Shown: positions 1-7,760 of the stretch, piece after piece
Numbering within the stretch: the first letter of the stretch is position 1
Layout of the letters: each line of letters starts with the position of its first letter
Assembly: GCA_031261085.1 (NCBI GenBank)
Contig: JAISKB010000020.1
Coordinates: 1 to 48,831, forward strand
DNA length: 48,831 nucleotides
Reading direction: 5' to 3'
Source of the DNA: Christensenellaceae bacterium
Lineage (GTDB): Bacteria > Bacillota > Clostridia > Christensenellales > CAG-138
Position numbers and translations under genes: made by a program
The notes under the pieces: generated by a model
Seen by the model: the letters and a program-made list of their open reading frames with translations, nothing else
Database searches by the model: none
Told to the model about the DNA's origin: nothing

Positions 1-510
1 GGACAGCAGCTGCTTGACGATTTCCGGCCCGCCCTCGCCCACGGCAAGGGTACCCAGGGCGCCGTAACGGGTGTGGCTGTCGGAACCCAGTATCATTTTG
101 CCGCAGCCCGCCAGCATCTCCCGGGCGTACTGGTGAATCACCGCCAGATTCGGCGGGACGAAAATGCCGCCGTATTTCCGCGCGGCGGACAGACCGAATA
201 CATGGTCGTCCTCGTTGATGGTTCCCCCCACGGCGCAAAGGCTGTTGTGGCAGTTGGTGAGCGCATAGGGTATGGGGAACTCCTTTAGCCCGCTTGCCCG
301 CGCGCTCTGTATGATGCCGACATAGGTGATATCGTGGGATACCAGCTTGTCGAACTTGATGCGCAGCTTTGCGGCATCCTCACTAACGTTGTGCGCGCGC
401 AAAATCTGCGCGGCAATGGTGCTCTCCCGCGCCTGCTCCCTAGGTACCCCAGCCTGCTCGCTGGGTGCGCCATCCACCAAAAACACGCCATGATCTTTGA
501 GTTCTATCAT
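1..510 (-). CDS. Aconitase-family hydratase, N-terminal part (cut by window edge)
   Basis: The reverse strand reads open from ATG at 510 to the window start, giving 170 codons. It contains the aconitase-superfamily stretch [20 protein letters not shown] near the cut end, preceded by [20 protein letters not shown]. This family carries a [4Fe-4S] cluster and isomerises or hydrates tricarboxylic acids; the exact substrate cannot be told from this fragment. The C-terminal swivel domain and cluster cysteines lie outside the window. The start has a good ribosome site (AAGGAG, 8 nt upstream) and a near-consensus promoter at 561-589. With icd at 29043-30257 and citrate lyase in the window, an aconitase-like role feeding 2-oxoglutarate is plausible but inferred. 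Homoaconitase or isopropylmalate dehydratase relatives are the alternatives. Confidence 0.85.
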   Translation of the reverse strand, partial: MIELKDHGVFLVDGAPSEQAGVPREQARESTIAAQILRAHNVSEDAAKLRIKFDKLVSHDITYVGIIQSARASGLKEFPIPYALTNCHNSLCAVGGTINEDDHVFGLSAARKYGGIFVPPNLAVIHQYAREMLAGCGKMILGSDSHTRYGALGTLAVGEGGPEIVKQLLS

Positions 511-560
511 ATGTTGCTCTCCTTACAAAATTGCTGTTGCAGAATGGTTCTTTCTTGGCC

Positions 561-589
561 ATATTACCCCATCGTTATCGCCTTTTCAA
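561..589 (-). promoter_or_regulatory. Predicted sigma-70 promoter of the hydratase gene
   Basis: On the minus strand TTGAAA and TAATAT are separated by 17 bp, about 50 bp upstream of the hydratase start. The remaining intergenic DNA (590-824) is AT-rich with runs such as atatattata. I see no gene, RNA motif or convincing terminator in it. Confidence 0.6.
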
Positions 590-824
590 CAGAAAATAAA
601 GCTAAAAAACTAAGTATACATGCATACCAGGGCACATGACCGTTGCGCACATATATTATACACCAAAACAACACCCTTCACTTGCAGAGCAGCGCAGCTT
701 TATGGCATATATACCTGCTGTGTACAACAAAAAAAACCACCAACCGAACCATTTTATTGCTTCGATTGGCGGCGGTCTTTTTGCTTACCCTATTTTTGCG
801 GCAGCTGCGTTATGGGGCTGCCCA

Positions 825-1496
825 TTAATCAAAGGCCCTTACATGTATAACAACATACCCGGCGCTTTGCAGCTCTGCAATAGTGTTATCATGCTTTCGT
901 GTGGCTGGCAGGCCCGAGCCTCGCTGCTCATAATAGTAAACCCTGTCGCCCTCGATTTGCCACACCCATCTTGTGTGCTCACCCGCTATATTCAAAATAT
1001 CCCCGGCGCGTATGTCGCTGTAATCGGCATTGCCAAAATAAAGCTCTGTGCCGTCAATAGCCGCCATGCTAAGGTTAGCGGTGCTATGCCGGGATAGCCC
1101 GACTATATACGAAACGTAGCCGCTGCAATCGAGGTTGTAATAGGGGGTTGCCAAGCCGCGGTAGTCTCTATACTCGGTATCTGTGTATAGCACGCTATCC
1201 GGGTCCAGCAGCTCGGCGGCAAACCGCTCCAAGGGTACTTCAAACAGCAGCAAGTGGTCGCCTGCCCTGTCGATTGAGTCCTGCCCATAGGGCACCTCAT
1301 GGTAGGTGACACCGGCTTTGTATATACCCCCTGGCAAGTCAAAGAGAGGCGTAAACGAAAAGCTCCACACTTCATCAGCACGCGCAAGCGCTTCTGCCAG
1401 CGCTGTGGGCGGCGGTGCTGCTGACGGCGGCGCTGCTGCCAGCGCCAACAACGCCAGCAACAACAGCGCCACAGCGCCAAGTGCTTTTTTAGCCAT
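825..1496 (-). CDS. Secreted NlpC/P60-like cysteine peptidase, catalytic domain only
   Basis: 223 residues. A signal peptide (KKALGAVALLLLALLALAAA) is followed by a short Pro/Ala stretch and one catalytic domain. YYNLDCSGYVSYIVG carries the presumed catalytic Cys and GEHTRWVWQIEGDRVYYYEQ the presumed His, in the NlpC/P60 order. These enzymes usually cleave peptidoglycan stem peptides outside the membrane. It is a paralogue of the two genes upstream (1535-2878 and 2936-4204) but lacks their SH3 repeats, so it may have lost, or never gained, the wall-targeting module. The start at 1496 is preceded by GAGAGG. It is probably the last gene of the tandem group. The family is assigned from the motifs only; an amidase of related fold is possible. 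Confidence 0.75.
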   Translation of the reverse strand: MAKKALGAVALLLLALLALAAAPPSAAPPPTALAEALARADEVWSFSFTPLFDLPGGIYKAGVTYHEVPYGQDSIDRAGDHLLLFEVPLERFAAELLDPDSVLYTDTEYRDYRGLATPYYNLDCSGYVSYIVGLSRHSTANLSMAAIDGTELYFGNADYSDIRAGDILNIAGEHTRWVWQIEGDRVYYYEQRGSGLPATRKHDNTIAELQSAGYVVIHVRAFD

Positions 1497-1534
1497 AAAA
1501 CCGTTTATCCTCTCTCATTTTAGCGGCAGCTACA

Positions 1535-2878
1535 TTACGGGTATACTTTGATGCCCTCCAAGTAATCAAAGTCCTTTACGTGTATAACATCGTAACCCTC
1601 TACTCGCAACGCTGCTATAGTCCTGTTCAATTTTATTGTGAACTTATATGTCGCTCTTTGCTCATAATACCTAACTATGTCGTCCTCAATGCTGTCCGGA
1701 TCGCCAGATTCATCAATTCTATACACCCATCTTGTATGGACACCCGGAATATTCAAAATGTCCCCCACATGTAGCTCCTCGTAAGTGCCAAAATAAAGCT
1801 TTTCAATTGATCCCGTCCCAGTACCAGCCGCTGTATTAAGGCCCGTAGTGCTATACCGAGGTAAACCAACTATATACGAAACATACCCGCTGCAATCGAG
1901 GTTATAATATGAGGAAAGATGGCCATTAGGGTAGCTAGCGCTCGTGTTATTGTCCCTCCAATCCGGATGTGTGTATAAAGCACTATTTGGGTCTGCCAAT
2001 GCTGCAGTAAAATCGGCTAATGATGCTCCATTTTCATGCAACAGCACATAATTGGCGTTGGCCACTGCGTTTTGCCCATATGGCACGCCCTGGTATCCCG
2101 CCTTTTCGCTCTCTTCTCGCAAGGCGGGGTCTGCATAATAGGTCTTGCCATAGCTAGAAAAATCAGCAACAGGATTAAAGGTAAATGCCCACACTGCCTC
2201 AGCACGCTCAAGCGCTGCAAGGTATGCTGTCGGCGTTGGTGTAGGCGACGGCGTAGGCGGCAGCGGCGGCGTTGGTGTAGGCGACGATGATGGCGTGTTC
2301 CGGGGTGTGCCGCCCCCGCCTGAGGAAGAAGCGGCAGCGGGGCTGCTGATGGGCTTGGCATATACCTGTAAGTAGTCGGCATAAATATAGCCGTAGCCGC
2401 CTTCGAAGCACACCTTTATCCACTTGCCGGTTTTATCAACCGTAAGCACCAGCGCACCGGGGTTTAACCCACCTATGATGGCGTATCTCGTGCCGGGGCC
2501 TTTGCGCACGTTTACCGCTGTCGTCACCAGCTTGATGTTGCCGTTCGTGACAGGCGCCAGGTAAGGCGAATATACCCAAGCATCCGTGCCGTTGACGGTG
2601 ACTATTTTAACCCACAGGCCCTGCTGCTGGGTGCGGGTAATCAAAACGCCTTTGCCCAGCTTGCCAACCCTGGCATAGCTTAACCCCGGCCCGCTGCGCA
2701 TGTTTACGCGCGCCGCCGTGATAAATATATCCTCAAAGCGCAAGGTTCCATCAACATATGCATAGGCCAGGGGGCTGCCCTCGACCGGCAGCTCGTATGC
2801 GCCGGCCATGCCGGCCGGTGCCAGCATTAGCAGCGCCAGCAACGATAGCACCATAGCACGAAGTGTTTTCTTAGTCAT
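1535..2878 (-). CDS. Secreted peptidoglycan hydrolase: two SH3 repeats, Pro/Thr linker, NlpC/P60-like domain
   Basis: 447 residues from the ATG at 2878, which has AAGGAGG 12 nt upstream. The open frame extends to a GTG at 2914, but that codon lacks a spaced ribosome site. Order: signal peptide (1-26), two bacterial SH3 repeats (about 45-165; VNMRSGPGLSYARVGKLG and VNVRKGPGTRYAIIGGLN), a Gly/Pro/Ser/Thr linker (about 175-220), then a catalytic domain with YYNLDCSGYVSYIVG (Cys) and GVHTRWVYRIDESGD (His). SH3 repeats of this type bind cell wall. The SH3 half is almost identical to that of the next paralogue, whereas the catalytic halves have diverged. Likely role: wall remodelling or cell separation. 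Confidence 0.85.
   Translation of the reverse strand: MTKKTLRAMVLSLLALLMLAPAGMAGAYELPVEGSPLAYAYVDGTLRFEDIFITAARVNMRSGPGLSYARVGKLGKGVLITRTQQQGLWVKIVTVNGTDAWVYSPYLAPVTNGNIKLVTTAVNVRKGPGTRYAIIGGLNPGALVLTVDKTGKWIKVCFEGGYGYIYADYLQVYAKPISSPAAASSSGGGGTPRNTPSSSPTPTPPLPPTPSPTPTPTAYLAALERAEAVWAFTFNPVADFSSYGKTYYADPALREESEKAGYQGVPYGQNAVANANYVLLHENGASLADFTAALADPNSALYTHPDWRDNNTSASYPNGHLSSYYNLDCSGYVSYIVGLPRYSTTGLNTAAGTGTGSIEKLYFGTYEELHVGDILNIPGVHTRWVYRIDESGDPDSIEDDIVRYYEQRATYKFTIKLNRTIAALRVEGYDVIHVKDFDYLEGIKVYP
2292..2878 (-). repeat. 587-bp direct repeat, copy 1 (signal/SH3 module)
   Basis: This segment and 3618-4204 align without gaps at a constant offset of 1326 bp from the start codon to the linker. 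I see only scattered substitutions, concentrated in the signal peptide. Outside it the paralogues diverge sharply. Confidence 0.85.
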
Positions 2879-2935
2879 AAAAGCAAGTATCCTCCTTGTG
2901 TTTTTGCCGTTCACCTTATTGGGGCGGCAGCCGCA

Positions 2936-4204
2936 TTATGGCGCCGCCAGGTAATCAAAGCGCTTTACATGTATCACTTGGTACCCATAGTTTTCCAAAA
3001 CCGTTTTGGTCCTTAAGCCTTGGCGGGTGGCTGGCTGCGTCAATAAATCCGTCGTTGTCGATGATGTTTGCTCATAATAGTAAACGGTATCGCCCTCCAC
3101 CTTATACACCCATCTTGCGTGATCATGCGGGATATTTAAAATATCCCCGGCATGTATATTGGCGTAAGTGCCATAATAATAATCTTCATTTGCGCTGTCG
3201 GCAGCCATCTCATCAAACTCCCAAGTGCGATATCGCGCTACGCCCAGTATATACGAAACATAGCCGCTGCAATCGAGGTTGTAATAGGGGGCCGTCACGC
3301 CGTTGTTGCCCACATAACTCTGGTCTGTGTATACTTTGCTGCCTGTGTCGGCCACCGCTGCAGTAAACGCAGTTAACGATGTTACATGCAGCAACAGATG
3401 GGCGTCATCCGGCTTTTTGGCTTGCCCATATGGCACGCCGTGGTATTCCTTATTGGCTTCATAGGTTAAACGCGTGCGTGTGCCGCTGATTAAATAGTCA
3501 TAGCTCAAGAAGTCGGTGGCAGGCGTGAAGGTAAAGTTTAACACCTCATCCGCGCGCGCAATCGCTATCTCCAGCGCCGTAGGCGATGGCGTAAGCGTAG
3601 GGGTTGGCGTAGGTGACGGCGTGTTCCGGGGTGTGCCGCCCCCGCCTGAGGAAGAAGCGGCAGCGGGGCTGCTGATGGGCTTGGCATATACCTGTAAGTA
3701 GTCGGCATAAATATAGCCATAGCCGCCTTCGAAGCACACCTTTATCCACTTGCCGGTTTTATCAACCGTAAGCACCAGCGCACCGGGGTTTAACCCACCT
3801 ATGATGGCATATCTCGTGCCGGGGCCTTTGCGCACGTTTACAGCTGTCGTCACCAGCATGATGTTGCCGCTCGTGACGGGCGCCAGGTAAGGCGAATATA
3901 TCCAAGCATCCGTGCCGTTGACGGTGACTATTTTAACCCACAGGCCCTGCTGCTGGGTGCGGGTAATCAAAACACCCTTGCCCAGCTTGCCAACCCTGGC
4001 ATAGCTTAACCCCGGCCCGCTGCGCATGTTTACGCGCGCCGCCGTGATAAATATATCCTCAAAACGCAGGGTTCCATCAACATATGCATAGGCCAGGGGG
4101 CTGCCCTCGGCCGGCCGCTCGTATGCGCCGGCCATGCCAGCCGGTGCCAGCGTTAACAGCGCCAGCAGGGATAGCGCTATAGCGCAAAGTGCTTTCTTAG
4201 TCAT
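2936..4204 (-). CDS. Secreted peptidoglycan hydrolase, paralogue with two SH3 repeats and NlpC/P60-like domain
   Basis: 422 residues from ATG 4204, with AGAGGGG upstream; the frame runs further 5' without a better start. Architecture matches the gene at 1535-2878: signal peptide, two SH3 repeats, Ser/Pro/Thr linker (shorter here), then a peptidase domain with YYNLDCSGYVSYILG and HDHARWVYKVEGDTVYYYEQ. The SH3 region differs from its neighbour at only a few residues (for example K/M in GNIKLVTT versus GNIMLVTT), while the catalytic domain differs widely in loops and insertions. This is a tandem duplication with either gene conversion or strong constraint on the targeting half. It may be transcribed from upstream of the large gene at 4301 or from its own promoter. 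Confidence 0.85.
   Translation of the reverse strand: MTKKALCAIALSLLALLTLAPAGMAGAYERPAEGSPLAYAYVDGTLRFEDIFITAARVNMRSGPGLSYARVGKLGKGVLITRTQQQGLWVKIVTVNGTDAWIYSPYLAPVTSGNIMLVTTAVNVRKGPGTRYAIIGGLNPGALVLTVDKTGKWIKVCFEGGYGYIYADYLQVYAKPISSPAAASSSGGGGTPRNTPSPTPTPTLTPSPTALEIAIARADEVLNFTFTPATDFLSYDYLISGTRTRLTYEANKEYHGVPYGQAKKPDDAHLLLHVTSLTAFTAAVADTGSKVYTDQSYVGNNGVTAPYYNLDCSGYVSYILGVARYRTWEFDEMAADSANEDYYYGTYANIHAGDILNIPHDHARWVYKVEGDTVYYYEQTSSTTTDLLTQPATRQGLRTKTVLENYGYQVIHVKRFDYLAAP
3618..4204 (-). repeat. 587-bp direct repeat, copy 2 (signal/SH3 module)
   Basis: Partner of 2292-2878. The repeat boundary falls in the low-complexity linker (GGCGTGTTCCGGGG), which would allow exchange of whole domains by recombination. 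Confidence 0.85.
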
Positions 4205-4241
4205 AAAATCTAAGTATCCCCTCTGCATTTTATCGCATTCA

Positions 4242-4261
4242 GGGCACGGCAAGCCGTGCCC
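4242..4261. other. Perfect 20-bp palindromic hairpin between surface-protein genes
   Basis: GGGCACGGC-AA-GCCGTGCCC is a perfect inverted repeat just 3' of the gene at 4301-7642 on the minus strand. No T-tract follows in that direction, so it is not a classical intrinsic terminator. It may protect the transcript end or partly terminate. Confidence 0.45.
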
Positions 4262-4300
4262 TTGTCCAAAAAACATACAGCTTATAATGTAAGAATAGGC

Positions 4301-7300
4301 TTAGTCGCTGCTTGCGTCACTTCCTGCATCGCCACCCGCATCGCCGCCTGTGTCGCTGCCCGTCGTGGACGATTCATCGCCCGTTGCGGCCGTCTCATCC
4401 ACGCTCGTTGACGTATCAACTTCGGCATCTATATCACCGCTGCTTGCGGTGGCTGTCACAGCGAGAGCGCCTTCCCACCCACGGGCCTGAATCAATATAG
4501 GCATCTCGATCGCCTTGTGCTGCCCTTCACCAATCGTGTTCTCCTTGCGGGAGGTTATGGTAACGGTGAACCCGACCTTTTGGGTGGTGGGCATGGTTTT
4601 GGAGGTAGTAAGGGTGATGAAATAAAACTCGCTTATCTTCGTGCCATTGTAGTATGGCATTGTTGAGAAATACGCGCGCTTTATCACACCGTTGGGGTCG
4701 TCGACCTTTAACGAATATTTGCGCGCCAAAGCCTCCAATCCCTCGGGTTTCATGCCGGATGTGAAGTTGAGCCGGATATAGATGGGCTTGCCCGGCGTAT
4801 AGGCCAGCTGCTTCCACTCAGAGAATATGTAGCCCTTCTTCGAATCATAGAACGAAAGCCTGGTGTTGGAAAGCACATCGCCCTGCAGTCTATCCATAAA
4901 CCTGCCGGAGATGGAGGATATGCTCGTTATGCGCCCGTTTTTAGCGGCTATCAGCGCCTTTTCAAGCGCATCCGCAGCCATACCAAACGAAAGGGGCATG
5001 GTTAGCGTGCGGTCGGTTTCATCGCCCAGCTCGTCGTAGCCGGAGGATGTGAGCTCCACTGTAAGCTTTACGTTAGAACCCAGCTCCAGCCCATCTTTGA
5101 GTTTAACGGCAATAAATGTTTTGGTGCTCACCGTGCCGCTGTTATCATCATAGGGCATCCTTACAAAGCTGGCTTGCTCCACCGCCTCGCTGCCCTCCAC
5201 CACGTTTATGGTGAAGCCACCCATTTCCTCTGGTGTAGCGGGCGAATAACCCACCTTGGTGGCAATACGCAAATACAGCGTTTCGCCCGGCACAGCCGCT
5301 TTAAGGGGCGTTTCAAAGCGCACATTGCCGCTCTCCGCATCAAAGCGGGCCACATCCACGGCAGGTTCGTCGATAACATCGCCCTCCAGGCTGGTAAGGC
5401 TTTTGCCGCCGATGCTGGTCACCCTTATGTATGGCCCCTGGAGTGATTCGGCAAGCGCTTCATCATGGGCGGTGGCCGTGGCCTTGAGCGCGAGCGGTAT
5501 GTTAACAAGGCGGTCGCCTATGCCGCCCAGCTTATCGATGCCGGAGCAGGTGAGGCCTATATTGGCGATTAGGTTTGAGCCAAGCGCCACATTTGCTTTT
5601 GTTTTTATGGCGATGAATATACGGTGCGTCTGCCGATTGGAGGTCATGTTGTTGTAGGGCAGGTGCTCAAAGCTGACGGATTCGATATACTCTTCGCCCT
5701 CGATTAAATTAAGCTTGAAGCGCGTCATCTCGCCTAGGCAGCGTGCCGACGCGCCGGTTTTAAACGCCATGCGCAAATAGAGCGTTTCGCCGGGGGTATA
5801 TACCTCGGATGGGTTTTCACGCAGCACGAAGCCGGTGTCCTTCGTATGATAAGGGTCGTAGCGGGCAATGCGCGGCGGCGGGCCTGTCACAATATCATCC
5901 GTAAGGGTCGAAAGCGACCTGTAGCCCACGGAGGATACATCGATTACCCTGCGCACATCCACCTCATAACTGATGGGCACCAGCACTAAGCTGTCAGCCG
6001 AATAGGGCATATTCCGTATAAAGCCATCGGTGGATAGGTGTATGTATACATCGACATACTCCACGCCATTTGGGTCGCCGCCCACACCGCCGATGTAATT
6101 GCCGTTTCGCACGGCCAAACGCACGCGTATAATATAATCCTGCGGCGGCACATAGTCCACTGTGCCCGTTTCCATCACAAGGAAGATGGACTGTTCTGTG
6201 GCGCGGGAGGTATACTTTGCCTGCCGTAAGCTAAAGCCCTTTATGTACGATGGGTCGCCTTGCTCCACATTATACTCCACCACAGAAAGGCTGCCGCCCA
6301 AATCCGCAAGCGTTTTTGGCACGAAGTAGCCGTCTCTGCCCGCGTCAAAGCCCAGCAAAAACCAAGCGGGCTTGCCAACCGTGAATGTACCCGAGCGGGC
6401 GGCATCTGCCGAAGCGCCTGATTTATAGTAATAGCCGAACCTCGTAGGTTCAACCCGCATCCCACTAGCCGAAGCGCTGATGTTGCTGTCGCGGCCTACG
6501 CTTATGAGGTTGTAGGGCGTGCCATCGTGCGCGTTGCTGCCGGTTATCGTTAAGCTGAAGTGGGCAGTTACGCTATCGGCGCCATTTGTGCCCACAGCGC
6601 CCGCGCCCTTTGGCGTTAGCTTAAAGCGGACGGTCACCGCCTGCGGCACGCTTACGGTAGATTTCACCTGGAACGCCACAAAATCGCGCAAGCTCGTACC
6701 GTTATATCTCTCGCGGCCAAAGCCCAGCAGGTCTACATACTCGCTGCCTTCCAGCTGCACTAAATCGAAATTTGCACGCAGTTGCTCGGGCGTAATGCCC
6801 GTAGAGCTTTCGGAGATATTGAGACGCACAAATATTTTATCGCCCGGGTGTGCCGTGCTCGCCGGATCCTCACCAGCCACCACTACTGGGCTATCTCCAG
6901 CCACCGCCTCAAACGCTATGCGTGAAGCGCTCGTTAGCTCAACTGCGCCGGAGGTGCCAGCGTTGTCCACTATCAAGTTGCCCACGGAGATGATGGTGAA
7001 TTTGCCAGAAGCAGCCACTTTAATGGATTTTGGTATGTAGCTGCTATTTACTGTTGAATAATTGAAAAGCATCGAAGGATCTTTCGGAGGAGTCACCACA
7101 GCAGGGCTCGCAGAGTAAACAATTTGAGTAGCAGTAGCTGTGCTATCGGCAAACTTACCCGGCTTATTGCCCGGATCAACAGTGAAAGTGAAATTATCAA
7201 TATTCGCGGTGGCGGTAGCCGGCACCCTAAACACAAAGAACATTTGGTCGGGATGACTAACCGCAGAGTCATATGGGCGGCGCTGAAAGCCAACCCATTC

Positions 7301-7642
7301 AAGCCCTGTGACATTACTTACTTGAAAACGCTCGTCATAATCGGAACCTTCGACTGCGGTACCTGCAGCGGGGCCACTAGGTGAAATGGAACCTGCAGCG
7401 TTAATGCGCACAAAAACCAGCTCACCCGGGGTAAAGGTGAAGTCTCCGCCATCGGTCATAATGTAAGAACCATCCGGCGCTTCTTGCGTAACGCGCGCAA
7501 AATTGATGGTAGTAGCATCAATCCCCTTGCCGCCGACAGAAGTAATGGTAGCGGTAGAAGTAGCAACAAGATTCGCCATCGCAACCGGGGCCAATGCGCA
7601 GACCGTGATGAGGGCGAGTAATAAAGCAAGCGGTTTTTTCAT
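4301..7642 (-). CDS. Large secreted protein with about six degenerate repeats of an unrecognised domain
   Basis: 1113 residues from ATG 7642, which has GGAGG 9 nt upstream; 27 upstream in-frame codons are rejected. A signal peptide (MKKPLALLLALITVCALAPVAMA) leads into about six repeats of 150-170 residues, roughly 33-175, 215-375, 385-560, 575-735, 745-905 and 910-1065. Each has a pattern like TSIGGKSL, then PGETLYLR, then EGSEAVEQASFVRMPYD, then FIAVKLK. The C-terminus is a low-complexity Asp/Gly/Ser/Thr tail with no LPXTG signal or transmembrane anchor. I do not recognise the domain; beta-rich surface or S-layer-like modules are likely. Repeat 1 resembles the N-terminus of the neighbouring adhesin, so the two may work as a pair. 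Confidence 0.75.
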   Translation of the reverse strand: MKKPLALLLALITVCALAPVAMANLVATSTATITSVGGKGIDATTINFARVTQEAPDGSYIMTDGGDFTFTPGELVFVRINAAGSISPSGPAAGTAVEGSDYDERFQVSNVTGLEWVGFQRRPYDSAVSHPDQMFFVFRVPATATANIDNFTFTVDPGNKPGKFADSTATATQIVYSASPAVVTPPKDPSMLFNYSTVNSSYIPKSIKVAASGKFTIISVGNLIVDNAGTSGAVELTSASRIAFEAVAGDSPVVVAGEDPASTAHPGDKIFVRLNISESSTGITPEQLRANFDLVQLEGSEYVDLLGFGRERYNGTSLRDFVAFQVKSTVSVPQAVTVRFKLTPKGAGAVGTNGADSVTAHFSLTITGSNAHDGTPYNLISVGRDSNISASASGMRVEPTRFGYYYKSGASADAARSGTFTVGKPAWFLLGFDAGRDGYFVPKTLADLGGSLSVVEYNVEQGDPSYIKGFSLRQAKYTSRATEQSIFLVMETGTVDYVPPQDYIIRVRLAVRNGNYIGGVGGDPNGVEYVDVYIHLSTDGFIRNMPYSADSLVLVPISYEVDVRRVIDVSSVGYRSLSTLTDDIVTGPPPRIARYDPYHTKDTGFVLRENPSEVYTPGETLYLRMAFKTGASARCLGEMTRFKLNLIEGEEYIESVSFEHLPYNNMTSNRQTHRIFIAIKTKANVALGSNLIANIGLTCSGIDKLGGIGDRLVNIPLALKATATAHDEALAESLQGPYIRVTSIGGKSLTSLEGDVIDEPAVDVARFDAESGNVRFETPLKAAVPGETLYLRIATKVGYSPATPEEMGGFTINVVEGSEAVEQASFVRMPYDDNSGTVSTKTFIAVKLKDGLELGSNVKLTVELTSSGYDELGDETDRTLTMPLSFGMAADALEKALIAAKNGRITSISSISGRFMDRLQGDVLSNTRLSFYDSKKGYIFSEWKQLAYTPGKPIYIRLNFTSGMKPEGLEALARKYSLKVDDPNGVIKRAYFSTMPYYNGTKISEFYFITLTTSKTMPTTQKVGFTVTITSRKENTIGEGQHKAIEMPILIQARGWEGALAVTATASSGDIDAEVDTSTSVDETAATGDESSTTGSDTGGDAGGDAGSDASSD

Positions 7643-7693
7643 CGGTGGATCCTCCAACCTGAAATATATTTGCAGAATAATACCTGTTGTCGT

Positions 7694-7723
7694 GTGGGGA
7701 TTGACCGCACAGCCAATCCCCAC
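7694..7723. terminator. 10-bp stem hairpin after the adhesin gene
   Basis: GTGGGGATTG (7694-7703) pairs with CAATCCCCAC (7714-7723) across a 10-nt loop. It lies between the adhesin stop (7761) and the next minus-strand start (7642). There is no U-run, so it may be a weak terminator or an RNA-stabilising stem. Confidence 0.35.
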
Positions 7724-7760
7724 TACGATGGTTTGTTATTGGAATTTGCTTAAGTGCGGC

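Noticed and set aside
2879..2914. Longer N-terminus (GTG start) for the second SH3/NlpC gene, and similar extensions at 4276, 7723, 11084, 23671, 30392 and 46074
   Set aside because: In each case a good ribosome site and a signal peptide or family N-terminus point to the downstream start.
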